From: Acidobacteriota bacterium
GTDB taxonomy: Bacteria; Acidobacteriota; Terriglobia; Acidiferrales; UBA7541
Reading direction: 5' to 3'
Length of the DNA: 9,227 nucleotides
Assembly (NCBI GenBank): GCA_003153585.1
Contig: PLZZ01000071.1
Coordinates: 12,492 to 21,718 of the forward strand
Part shown: positions 1 to 6,502 of the stretch, one piece after another
Numbering within the stretch: position 1 is the first letter of the stretch
How the letters are laid out: the number at the start of each line of letters is the position of its first letter
Notes under the pieces: generated by a model
The model's database searches: none
Seen by the model: only the letters and a program-made list of their open reading frames with translations
What the model was told of the DNA's origin: nothing
Made by a program: the position numbers and the translations under genes

Positions 1-2
1 AC

Positions 3-56
3 GAATATCTGAGCCTGACCTTTCGTACCATTGACCCCAGTACGGAGCGCCGCTAG
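3..56 (+). CDS. Possible C-terminal end of an upstream gene (partial)
   Basis: Frame 3 is open from the window edge and ends with TAG at 54-56. It reads EYLSLTFRTIDPSTERR. The other two forward frames hit stops earlier. Seventeen open codons are too few to establish coding, and I recognise no family. If real, the gene ends 52 bp before the glucanase start, and the weak promoter candidate at 31-59 would overlap its last codons. It could equally be non-coding upstream sequence. Confidence 0.2.
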   Translation, partial: EYLSLTFRTIDPSTERR

Positions 57-59
57 TGT
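31..59 (+). promoter_or_regulatory. Weak sigma70-like promoter candidate for the GH44 gene
   Basis: TTGACC (31-36) is a 5/6 match to the -35 consensus. It is followed after 17 bp by TAGTGT (54-59), only a 3/6 match to the -10 consensus. The predicted leader would be about 40 nt and would contain the GGGAG ribosome binding site at 98-102. The poor -10 keeps this tentative. Confidence 0.25.
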
Positions 60-108
60 TTGATTTCTAAGGTAATTCCTCAATTTTTTCCGAATTCGGG
101 AGCGATTC

Positions 109-2835
109 ATGTGTCGAATTTGGGTTCGCTTGGTCTGTTATGTGTCAGTCACGATTATGCTTGTTGCCGGGGCGTCTCATTGCGCCCTGGCACAGTCAAC
201 TCCGACACTGAGCGTTGACGCGGCGGGAAATCCACATCCGATCAACGCTGACATTTACGGCATCGCGAATTACGGATTAAATGCAGGTTACGCGCAAGAA
301 ATTCAGGTACCCAATATCCGGTGGGGCGGCGACGGAACGACGCGCTACAACTGGCAAGTGGACTCCAGCAACTCGGGCTTCGATTGGTATTTTATGGGCG
401 GAAACGGGGAGGCGACCCCGGTTCCCAGCGCTTCGGCTGATTTGATGATCAATACATATAAAACAGCTTCCAACGCCCACACTCTGCTGACAATTCCGAT
501 TATTCCTTATGTGAACAAAATGGCGGCGTGGAACTGCAGCTTTCCCGTCTCGGTGTATGGCGCGCAGCAATCGACGAACCCCTACGTGCACCCGAACGGG
601 GACGATTGCGGCAACAGCATTGCGACGAACGGGACGCAATTAATCGACACCAACATCTACGCCAATCACATCGACAACACCGTCGCGCTGCAGCAAGGCT
701 GGGTGCAGCATTTGCTGGCGACATTCGGCACAGCCGCAAACGGAGGCGTTCCCTACTACCAACTGGACAACGAACCCGGAGGATGGAGCAACACGCACCG
801 TGACGTCGAACCGAACCAGCCCGACTACGACACGATTATTTCCCTGGGCCAACAGTACGCCGCGATGATCAAACAGACCGACCCTTCCGCGAAAGTATTC
901 GGGCCGGTGGATTTCACGCTGGGCGGATGGATCGGAACTCCCAGCGAACAAAACAATCTTTACGCCGGGCAATACTATCTGCAGAAGATGGCAGCCTACG
1001 ACCAGGCCAACAACCAACGCATCCTCGATTATTTTGACGAGCATTACTATGGAGGCGGATCGACGGATGCCGCCGAGCTGGCTTCGACACGCGCGTTATG
1101 GGACCCCACGTTCAATTCGGGGAGCTGGGTGGAGCAATATTACTTCGATGGGCCCATGATGCTGCTGCCGCGATTTGAGAATTGGATTCAGACTTATTAT
1201 CCGGGGACGAAGCTTTCGATTTCGGAGTACAGCTTCAGCAGCGGGACGAATCCGCTGGTGGACGCGCTGACGGAAGCTGACGTGCTTGGAATTTACGGCC
1301 GCCAGGGGCTGGATTTTGCGAATTTCTGGACTGTGCCGCAGCCGACTGATGCGGTGGCGTACAGTTTTCGCTTGTACCGCAACTATGACGGGGCAGGCGG
1401 AGAATTCGGAGACACCTCAGTAAATTCGACGAGTACCGATCAAGGGCAGCTCTCGGTGTACGGTGCGCTGCGCTCAAGCGACGGGGCGCTGACGGTGGTG
1501 GCGATCAACAAGACTACGACCGCGATTCAGACCAGCTTGACGCTCGCGAACTTCAATCCGAACGGGACGGCTGCGGTTTACACCTACAGCAATGCGAACC
1601 TGACGCAGATTGTTGCCGGGACGCCGGTGCAAGTGGCGTCCAACGCCGTGAGTTACAATTTTCCGGCATATTCCGCGACGGTTCTTGTTTTTACGCCGGC
1701 GAGCTCTGCACCGGCGGCAACAAAGACGTCTCTTAGCGCATCATCCGCGCAAGTAACTCTGGGGCAGGCCGTCACGTTTACGGCGACTGTCGCTCCGCTG
1801 TCGGGCTCCGGCACGCCTACGGGCTCTGTGACGTTTAGTGACGGCGCGACGCAAATTGGAACCGGCGCTTTGAATTCGTCCGGAGTAGCGACACTCAGCA
1901 CATCGAGTCTCGGTGTTGGGTCGCATTCGGTGACGGCGGTCTATTCAGGTGACACGAATTTCTCCGCGTCCACATCCTCCGCGGCGTCGGTCACTGTTTC
2001 GGCTCTGGCAAAGGTCGGAACTAGCACTTCCCTTTCTGCGTCTGCGACGCAAGTGACGAGCGGGCAAAACATCACGTTCACCGCGCGGGTCGCGCCGCAA
2101 TCCGGAAGTGGAGCGCCGACCGGCACCGTCGCGTTTCTGGATGGTTCTTCGCAGATTGGCGTGGGGACGTTAAGCGCAGGCTCGGCTGCGTTCAGCAGCA
2201 TCAGTCTTTCAGTTGGAAACCATACGATCACGGCCGCATATTCTGGTGATTCAAACTACGCAGCATCGAACTCTGCCGCGCTGAGCGTGAACGTCGTAGC
2301 TCCGCCGACGGCGGACTATTCGCTGACGATGAGCAATTCGTCTCTTACTCTGGCGAAGGGGGCTTCCGGGACCTTGACAATCACGGTAACGCCCCAAAAC
2401 GGATTTAAACTGGCGGTGGGGCTTGCGTGCTCGGGCTTGCCGGCGGGGGCAAATTGCGGCTTTAATCCGCCGAGCGTGACGCCAGCAGGGGGCGCCGTTG
2501 CGGCAACTTTAACGGTACAAGCGCCGGGTGCCAGCGGAACTGAAGTCCCGTCGAGAGGCTCATTCCCCGGATCCGCCAATATGCCCTTATTTATTTTGGC
2601 GATGGGGCTCGCGGGGCTTGTGAGAGTAAACAACCGACCAGTTACGGCGGCTGCGAGATTTCAGCGCACATTCCTGGCATCAGCAATGTTCGTTGGGCTG
2701 CTTTTCACGGCAAGCTGCGCGGGATACATCCACCAAAATACAGTACAGCCGACAAGCTACATGATTACGGTTACGGCGTCCGCTGCGAACGGCCCCACTC
2801 ACACGCAGCAGTTCACGCTAACTGTGACGCCGTGA
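109..2835 (+). CDS. Secreted glycoside hydrolase family 44 (endoglucanase/xyloglucanase type) with Ig-like repeats and a membrane-hairpin tail
   Basis: The protein has 908 residues. GH44 enzymes are retaining endo-beta-1,4-glucanases that also act on xyloglucan and mannans. Residues 1-29 form a signal peptide (MCRIWVRL, hydrophobic core, ALAQ). Residues 31-530 match the GH44 barrel plus beta-sandwich. RWGGDGTTRYNW (71-82) is a family signature, Glu222 in DNEP is the likely acid/base, and Glu373 in SISEY the likely nucleophile. Two Big_3-type Ig-like repeats follow (about 538-630 and 638-729). A third Ig-like segment starts at 737 and is interrupted by hydrophobic stretches at about 825-838 and 855-870, before a last beta-strand pair at 884-908. 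I see no carbohydrate-binding module. GGGAG at 98-102, six bases before ATG, supports the start. The gene stands alone, 266 bp from the next. Family assignment is firm; exact substrate and final location (secreted or anchored) are inferred. Confidence 0.93.
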   Translation: MCRIWVRLVCYVSVTIMLVAGASHCALAQSTPTLSVDAAGNPHPINADIYGIANYGLNAGYAQEIQVPNIRWGGDGTTRYNWQVDSSNSGFDWYFMGGNGEATPVPSASADLMINTYKTASNAHTLLTIPIIPYVNKMAAWNCSFPVSVYGAQQSTNPYVHPNGDDCGNSIATNGTQLIDTNIYANHIDNTVALQQGWVQHLLATFGTAANGGVPYYQLDNEPGGWSNTHRDVEPNQPDYDTIISLGQQYAAMIKQTDPSAKVFGPVDFTLGGWIGTPSEQNNLYAGQYYLQKMAAYDQANNQRILDYFDEHYYGGGSTDAAELASTRALWDPTFNSGSWVEQYYFDGPMMLLPRFENWIQTYYPGTKLSISEYSFSSGTNPLVDALTEADVLGIYGRQGLDFANFWTVPQPTDAVAYSFRLYRNYDGAGGEFGDTSVNSTSTDQGQLSVYGALRSSDGALTVVAINKTTTAIQTSLTLANFNPNGTAAVYTYSNANLTQIVAGTPVQVASNAVSYNFPAYSATVLVFTPASSAPAATKTSLSASSAQVTLGQAVTFTATVAPLSGSGTPTGSVTFSDGATQIGTGALNSSGVATLSTSSLGVGSHSVTAVYSGDTNFSASTSSAASVTVSALAKVGTSTSLSASATQVTSGQNITFTARVAPQSGSGAPTGTVAFLDGSSQIGVGTLSAGSAAFSSISLSVGNHTITAAYSGDSNYAASNSAALSVNVVAPPTADYSLTMSNSSLTLAKGASGTLTITVTPQNGFKLAVGLACSGLPAGANCGFNPPSVTPAGGAVAATLTVQAPGASGTEVPSRGSFPGSANMPLFILAMGLAGLVRVNNRPVTAAARFQRTFLASAMFVGLLFTASCAGYIHQNTVQPTSYMITVTASAANGPTHTQQFTLTVTP
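1720..2295 (+). repeat. Two tandem Ig-like (Big_3-type) domain repeats within the GH44 gene
   Basis: Residues 538-630 and 638-729 are clearly homologous. Both start T-x-TSLSAS and share QVT-x-GQ, APxSGSGxPTG and YSGDxN at matching positions, offset by 100 residues at the start and 99 at the end. The second copy has lost one residue near the middle. Such domains act as spacers or adhesive modules in secreted bacterial enzymes. Here they link the catalytic module to the C-terminal tail. The repeats are diverged at DNA level, so this is domain duplication and not a recent tandem copy. Confidence 0.85.
2317..2832 (+). other. Split Ig-like domain with a two-helix hydrophobic insert (C-terminal tail of the GH44 protein)
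   Basis: Residues 737-806 look like the first strands of an acidobacterial Ig-like domain (YSLTMSNSSLTLAKG, TITVTPQNGF, GLPAGANCGF, LTVQAP). Residues 884-908 (YMITVTAS, THTQQFTLTVTP) look like its last two strands. Between them lie about 77 residues (2527-2757) with two hydrophobic stretches, 825-838 and 855-870, joined by a basic loop (RVNNRPVTAAARFQR). The second helix ends in FTASC-AG, resembling a lipobox, with Cys870. The frame is uninterrupted, so it is one polypeptide. I recall similar tails in other acidobacterial secreted proteins. The anchoring function is inference. Confidence 0.6.
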
Positions 2836-2985
2836 GTGTTAATCCCGCCATTTCCATGAGGACAATGCAGGCCCGCTGACGTACCATACCCTTCCCGGAT
2901 TGAATGTTCCTCCGCGTTTAATTTTTTCACTTTTAGCGGCAAGTTGCGTGTCGAGCAGAGTCCGAGGAGTACGGCAGCTCGGGTA

Positions 2986-3014
2986 TTGACGCCGTGTTCG
3001 ATGCGATGGAAAAT
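2986..3014 (+). promoter_or_regulatory. Candidate promoter for the OmpA-family gene
   Basis: TTGACG (2986-2991, 5/6 match to -35) is followed after exactly 17 bp by GAAAAT (3009-3014, 4/6 match to -10). Transcription would start near 3021, giving a leader of about 80 nt. The rest of the 266-bp gap holds a T-rich stretch near 2918-2935 preceded only by a 4-bp stem, which is not a convincing terminator for the glucanase gene. Confidence 0.3.
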
Positions 3015-3101
3015 CCTATCCGGCTGGAATCGGCTGAGAGACGATGCAGAAATTAGGAATTCCCCGGGGCGTAAAATCGATAAGCGGATAGAGGGAGAAT
3101 T

Positions 3102-4688
3102 ATGAGAAGAGGAGCAATTTTGCTGTTGGTATTGGCATTTTTAGCGATGTCGCTGGGGAATGCAGCGCGGGCCCGAAACAACACGGCGCAGAACCAGCCC
3201 ACCTATCACGTCACGATGACCCCGGGCACCATCGTCACCATTAATTACCAGCACCGCAGCGGATCCACGACTATCGGATTCCAGGGCTCGCCACTTCTGC
3301 CCTTCGCAAAGGGACAGGCAAAAGTAAACGGGAAAGTGGGCCGCATCCAAATCAACGCTCAGTTCAGCAAACTGGAGCCGGCGCAAAAGTTCGGCAACGA
3401 ATATCTGACGTATGTGTTGTGGGCCATTACGCCCGAAGGCAAATCAAATAATCTCGGGGAGATTCTTTTAGACGGGGACAAGAGCAAAATCGACGTGACC
3501 ACTTCGCTGCAGACATTCGGGCTGATCGTGACGGCGGAACCGTATTTCGCGGTATCGCAGCCGAGCAACGTGGTGGTGTTGCAAAACGTGGTGCTGCCTG
3601 AGACGAGCGGGACAATCGACCAGGCGCCGGCGAGCTACCAATTGCTGGATCGCGGCGCGTACAGCTACGAAGTATCAAAAACGAGCGGCAACCTCTCAAG
3701 ATCCGACAACAAGGTGCCGCTGGAGCTGTTCGAGGCGCAAAACGCGGTGCAAATCGCGATAAACGCAGGGGCCCAAAAGTACGCGCCGGACGCGTTGAAC
3801 AAAGCTCAAACCTCTTTGACGCAGGCGCAGGACCTGCTGGCGCGCAACGGAAACAGCAAGCTGATCATTCAGGCTTCCCGCGACGCAGTGCAGAACGCGG
3901 CAGATGCGCGGCATATCGCCGTACAGCGCCAAGAAGACGAACGCATGGCGCAGGAACGCGCCGACGCCGCCCAGCGTGAAGCTGATGCGAAGGCTCGCGC
4001 CGACGCCGCCGCGGCAAGCCAGCAGCAGGAAGCCGCAGCGCGCCAACAGGCGGAAATTCAAAGACTGCAAGCAGAGCGCGATGCTGCACAGTCTGCGGCA
4101 GCCACTGCACGCGCGGATGCCGACCGCCTGGCGGCTCAACAACAGGCGGAACGCGAACGGCAGAATGCGGAACAAGAACGCCTGAAGGCGCAACAAGCGC
4201 AGGACGCAGCCGCGCAGTCCGAACTCGAAAAACAGCAGCTTCGCGCGCAATTGCTGGAGCAATTCAATCGCATCCTGCCCACGACGGACACTCCGCGAGG
4301 ACTGAAAGTCAACATGGCGGATGTGCTCTTTGCGTTCGGGAAGTACGATCTTCGTCCTGCGGCACGCGAAGCTTTGGCCAAACTTTCCGGCATCGTGCTG
4401 GGTCACCCGGGCTTAAAACTTTCCGTGGAAGGATATACGGACAGCATCGGGAGCGACGAAGTGAACCAAACGCTTTCAGAGAAACGAGCCGGCGCAGTTC
4501 GCGATTACCTGGTTCAGCAAGGAGTGGATCCCAGCTCGATCACGGCAACAGGCTTTGGAAAATCCAATCCGGTTGCAAGCAATGACACGAATGAGGGACG
4601 CCAGCAGAATCGCCGCGTGGAAATTATAATTTCCGGCGAGGTAATCGGCACGCAGATCGGCGGCGCCCCGCCTGCACAACCGCAATAG
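3102..4688 (+). CDS. OmpA-family envelope protein with long coiled coil
   Basis: The protein has 528 residues. It probably anchors an envelope structure to peptidoglycan. Residues 1-24 are a signal peptide ending ARA. Residues 30-200 are beta-rich; the stretch YLTYVLWAITPEGK (101-114) to AEPYFAVSQP (145-154) resembles the N-terminal region of other acidobacterial OmpA-family proteins as I remember them. Residues 205-272 are helical and DUF4398-like. Residues about 273-388 are an Ala/Gln/Glu/Arg-rich coiled coil. Residues 405-510 are an OmpA C-terminal domain with GYTDSIG, LSEKRA and NRRVEI. Asp447 and Arg462 sit at the 15-residue spacing of the diaminopimelate-binding pair. There is no eight-stranded OmpA barrel. 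A short Gly/Pro/Gln tail ends the protein. The GAGGGAG ribosome binding site at 3091-3097 supports the start. It is the only gene in its unit and converges with the di-haem gene. Confidence 0.94.
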   Translation: MRRGAILLLVLAFLAMSLGNAARARNNTAQNQPTYHVTMTPGTIVTINYQHRSGSTTIGFQGSPLLPFAKGQAKVNGKVGRIQINAQFSKLEPAQKFGNEYLTYVLWAITPEGKSNNLGEILLDGDKSKIDVTTSLQTFGLIVTAEPYFAVSQPSNVVVLQNVVLPETSGTIDQAPASYQLLDRGAYSYEVSKTSGNLSRSDNKVPLELFEAQNAVQIAINAGAQKYAPDALNKAQTSLTQAQDLLARNGNSKLIIQASRDAVQNAADARHIAVQRQEDERMAQERADAAQREADAKARADAAAASQQQEAAARQQAEIQRLQAERDAAQSAAATARADADRLAAQQQAERERQNAEQERLKAQQAQDAAAQSELEKQQLRAQLLEQFNRILPTTDTPRGLKVNMADVLFAFGKYDLRPAAREALAKLSGIVLGHPGLKLSVEGYTDSIGSDEVNQTLSEKRAGAVRDYLVQQGVDPSSITATGFGKSNPVASNDTNEGRQQNRRVEIIISGEVIGTQIGGAPPAQPQ

Positions 4689-4759
4689 GCCGGGAAGCAG
4701 CGAGAAGTGCGCGGTCGCGTGCTCTGAGATACCCGTATTAACGCAGAGCGTCAGTATGA

Positions 4760-4798
4760 GGCCGGCATGCAAACACGCCCGATGCTTGCATGCCGGTC
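4760..4798. terminator. Strong hairpin between convergent genes, possible bidirectional terminator
   Basis: CCGGCATGCAA (4762-4772) and TTGCATGCCGG (4786-4796) form a perfect 11-bp stem with a 13-nt loop. One G-T and one G-C pair extend it outward to 4760-4798. It lies 72 bp after the OmpA stop and 12 bp from the stop of the di-haem gene, so it would form in both transcripts. No T-run follows on either strand, so it is not a canonical intrinsic terminator. It may instead block 3' exonucleases or act with Rho. Confidence 0.5.
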
Positions 4799-4808
4799 CC
4801 GCCAGGGG

Positions 4809-6275
4809 CTACAAAGACCGCAAATAGTTCAACAAATCCTGCTGGTCCTGATTCGAGAGTTGATTGAATAGACCGATCACCCGATTGGCCTCAGAACCAT
4901 TGCTCGCGTGATTTTGGATCGCTCGGAGCAGGCCGCCATTTGCCGGAGTAGCGCGCCCATCGTGCAGGAAGAAGATCCGCTGCCCCACTCCCCATAAAGG
5001 AGCGGTGCGGAACTCGTCGCCTGCAGCCGAACCCTGCGAAACATTGTCCGCCAGGCCCGATCCCATGTGATGCACCAGCAAATCCGAAAATAGCTGAGCG
5101 GTTTGATTGCTCAGCCCCGGAGTGAAAGCGGACGTACCGGTCTGCATCGAGGGCGTGTGGCACATGTCGCAATGCGCCTTCAAGAATGCAGCCTGTCCAT
5201 TTTGAATGGACTGCTGGGACGGGTTGCCCGGAATTCCCTGGCTGGACTGCGCCGGGGGCGCCAGGAACCTCATAAAGTTGGCGAATTCGACTATATCGCT
5301 CAACATCTGAGGGCCGGACAAAGTAAAGTTCGTGGAATCTTCCGGCGTGTAATTGTAGAGGCACGCGGCAGGCGGGTTGGCACGCTCGTTTGGAAACAAC
5401 TCATTGGTGACGCCCATTTCCACGTTGTAAGCCTCGCCCGCAAAAATCTCGAGTGACTTGTTCTGCGCCTTCCACCCAAATCGCGTGATGCTTCCGTCGT
5501 TGCCGCTGTAGTTAGGGTGGCCGGTAATACCGAGCCACTGCTTGGTCTGACCGTTTGCGCTCATATTGGAAAGAATCGTGGAATCCGGGATGGACTCGAT
5601 CAAGCCAGCGCCAAAAACCGGCGTTGGAATTCGAAAAATCAGGTTGTTGAGCTGCTGCATTTGTTCGAAGTTCGGCTGGGGCATGACGCAACTCTGCGCA
5701 TCTTGCCGCCCGGCGATGGTGAAGACGTCGTGAACTCCACCGTCCGCGACTTGGCTTACAGATCCGTTGGCGTTCATCATGTATGGAAATCGCGCTTCAC
5801 GCACAGGCCCATCCGCCGTAATAAAGAATGGCATGGAGTTCGAGGCGCCATAATCCGTGCCCGCCAGAATTTGGGGATTGGGACCGACAAACGGATATTG
5901 ATTTTGGCTCGGGCTGGATCCGCCGGTGATGGGCTGCGAATGGCAACTTCCGCAACTATTCGAGTTGTATCCCGGCCCAAGTCCGCTGCCAGGCTCATTG
6001 GGCGCACCGCCGCTCACCGAATCGATTTGAACGAATCGGGCCAGGCCGTCGTTGAAAAATTGGACTTGCTCGGGTGTGAGTGTCGTGAGGGGTTGGCCTA
6101 GACCGCTGTTCGAAGCACGGACACCAGGATCCTGAGCCGTGCTGCCTTGGCCGCCGCCGCCCGAATTTTGCCCACCAGGGCCTCGACCGCCTGGCTGCCC
6201 TTGGCCAAAAACAGACGGACTCAACGACAAGAATAAGCAAACTGAACCGATTGTGTAACCCCTGATATGTTTCAT
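4809..6275 (-). CDS. Periplasmic di-haem oxidoreductase / putative peroxidase (DUF1111, DHOR family)
   Basis: The protein has 488 residues from the chosen start. DHOR proteins are c-type di-haem enzymes related to the MauG/cytochrome c peroxidase group; the physiological substrate is generally unknown. The signal peptide is MKHIRGYTIGSVCLFLSLSP then SVFGQ. A Gly/Gln-rich linker follows to about residue 48. The first haem motif is CGSCH (residues 108-112; 5940-5954) after LGPGYNSNS, and the second is CDMCH (369-373; 5157-5171). Conserved family blocks include IFRIPTPVFGAGLIESIPD, FGWKAQNKSLEIFAGEA, FMRFLAPP and FFLHDGRATP. An in-frame ATG at 6311 is possible. However, AAAGGAG just before the ATG at 6275 and the signal peptide beginning there decide for 6275. 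The gene is monocistronic, convergent with the OmpA gene, and preceded by a long structured leader. Substrate and electron partner cannot be told from context. Confidence 0.93.
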   Translation of the reverse strand: MKHIRGYTIGSVCLFLSLSPSVFGQGQPGGRGPGGQNSGGGGQGSTAQDPGVRASNSGLGQPLTTLTPEQVQFFNDGLARFVQIDSVSGGAPNEPGSGLGPGYNSNSCGSCHSQPITGGSSPSQNQYPFVGPNPQILAGTDYGASNSMPFFITADGPVREARFPYMMNANGSVSQVADGGVHDVFTIAGRQDAQSCVMPQPNFEQMQQLNNLIFRIPTPVFGAGLIESIPDSTILSNMSANGQTKQWLGITGHPNYSGNDGSITRFGWKAQNKSLEIFAGEAYNVEMGVTNELFPNERANPPAACLYNYTPEDSTNFTLSGPQMLSDIVEFANFMRFLAPPAQSSQGIPGNPSQQSIQNGQAAFLKAHCDMCHTPSMQTGTSAFTPGLSNQTAQLFSDLLVHHMGSGLADNVSQGSAAGDEFRTAPLWGVGQRIFFLHDGRATPANGGLLRAIQNHASNGSEANRVIGLFNQLSNQDQQDLLNYLRSL

Positions 6276-6324
6276 TGTTACTCCTTTCCCCCGTGGCCCA
6301 AGTCTGAGCACAGTTAGGGATGAT

Positions 6325-6340
6325 TCACGCAGAAGCGTGA
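6325..6340 (-). promoter_or_regulatory. Small stem-loop in the leader of the di-haem gene
   Basis: TCACGC (6325-6330) and GCGTGA (6335-6340) form a perfect 6-bp stem with a 4-nt loop. It lies 50-65 nt upstream of the di-haem start, inside the leader if transcription begins near 6440. It could be an RNA hairpin or a short operator. It is too short to be decisive. Confidence 0.35.
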
Positions 6341-6347
6341 CGTTCGG

Positions 6348-6374
6348 GAGTTAACCTGGCGGGTGAGTTAACCT
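6348..6374. repeat. GAGTTAACCT direct-repeat pair upstream of the di-haem gene
   Basis: GAGTTAACCT occurs at 6348-6357 and again at 6365-6374, a perfect 10-base match with a 17-bp period. Each copy contains the palindrome GTTAAC. The pair begins 73 bp upstream of the di-haem start codon. Two identical copies this close suggest a protein-binding site. They lie downstream of the best promoter candidate, where a repressor or roadblock could act, unless a nearer promoter exists that I did not find. Confidence 0.45.
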
Positions 6375-6382
6375 TGTGAATC

Positions 6383-6459
6383 TCGGACGTAGCTGTGGGC
6401 TGCGCTATGCCTTTGAAATTCAGATTCACTGCGAATAATGGGCTAGACCATACGTCCGA
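6383..6459. repeat. 9-bp inverted repeat bracketing the putative di-haem transcription start
   Basis: TCGGACGTA (6383-6391) and TACGTCCGA (6451-6459) are exact reverse complements separated by 59 bp. The right arm overlaps the -10 box and spacer of the minus-strand promoter; the left arm lies about 50 bp downstream of the predicted start. This could be a two-site operator. A 9-bp pair can arise by chance in a region this long, so only its position makes it noteworthy. Confidence 0.3.
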
Positions 6460-6475
6460 TGCGAAGTGGGGTCAA
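6447..6475 (-). promoter_or_regulatory. Sigma70-like promoter for the di-haem gene
   Basis: Read on the minus strand, TTGACC (6475-6470, 5/6 match) is followed after exactly 17 bp by TATGGT (6452-6447, 4/6 match). Transcription would start near 6440 and give a leader of about 165 nt containing the stem-loop and the GAGTTAACCT repeats. The pho-box-like repeat begins 9 bp upstream of the -35 box, a position suited to an activator. Confidence 0.45.
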
Positions 6476-6484
6476 GGTGGCCGG

Positions 6485-6502
6485 GGTACAGTTTAGGTAC
6501 AG
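6485..6502 (-). promoter_or_regulatory. Pho-box-like direct repeat (7-4-7) upstream of the di-haem promoter
   Basis: On the minus strand this reads CTGTACCTAAACTGTACC: two identical 7-bp units separated by the A/T spacer TAAA, an 11-bp period. That is the layout bound in tandem by PhoB/OmpR-type winged-helix proteins, and each unit starts with CTGT as in the E. coli pho box (CTGTCAT units). The match is not complete, since the last three bases of each unit differ. Candidate binders are a PhoB-like response regulator elsewhere in the genome or the winged-helix protein encoded from 7498. Confidence 0.45.

Noticed and set aside
1720..2295. Possible CRISPR-like or DNA-level tandem repeat
   Set aside because: The periodicity is protein-domain duplication of about 100 residues with diverged DNA, not short identical repeats with spacers.
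2910..2940. T-rich stretch after the glucanase gene as an intrinsic terminator
   Set aside because: Only a 4-bp stem (CGGA/TCCG) precedes the T-run, too weak for a supported call.
3696..4406. 236-codon minus-strand frame opposite the OmpA coiled coil
   Set aside because: It is a shadow of the Ala/Gln/Arg-rich coding sequence; its Leu/Arg/Cys-rich translation matches no family.
5517..6101. 194-codon plus-strand frame opposite the di-haem gene
   Set aside because: It lies wholly antisense to a gene with two haem motifs and conserved blocks; a high-GC shadow.
6276..6311. Start of the di-haem gene at the upstream in-frame ATG (6311, -)
   Set aside because: The extra 12 residues (MLRLGPRGKGVT) would precede a normal signal peptide, and a good AAAGGAG site sits before the ATG at 6275.
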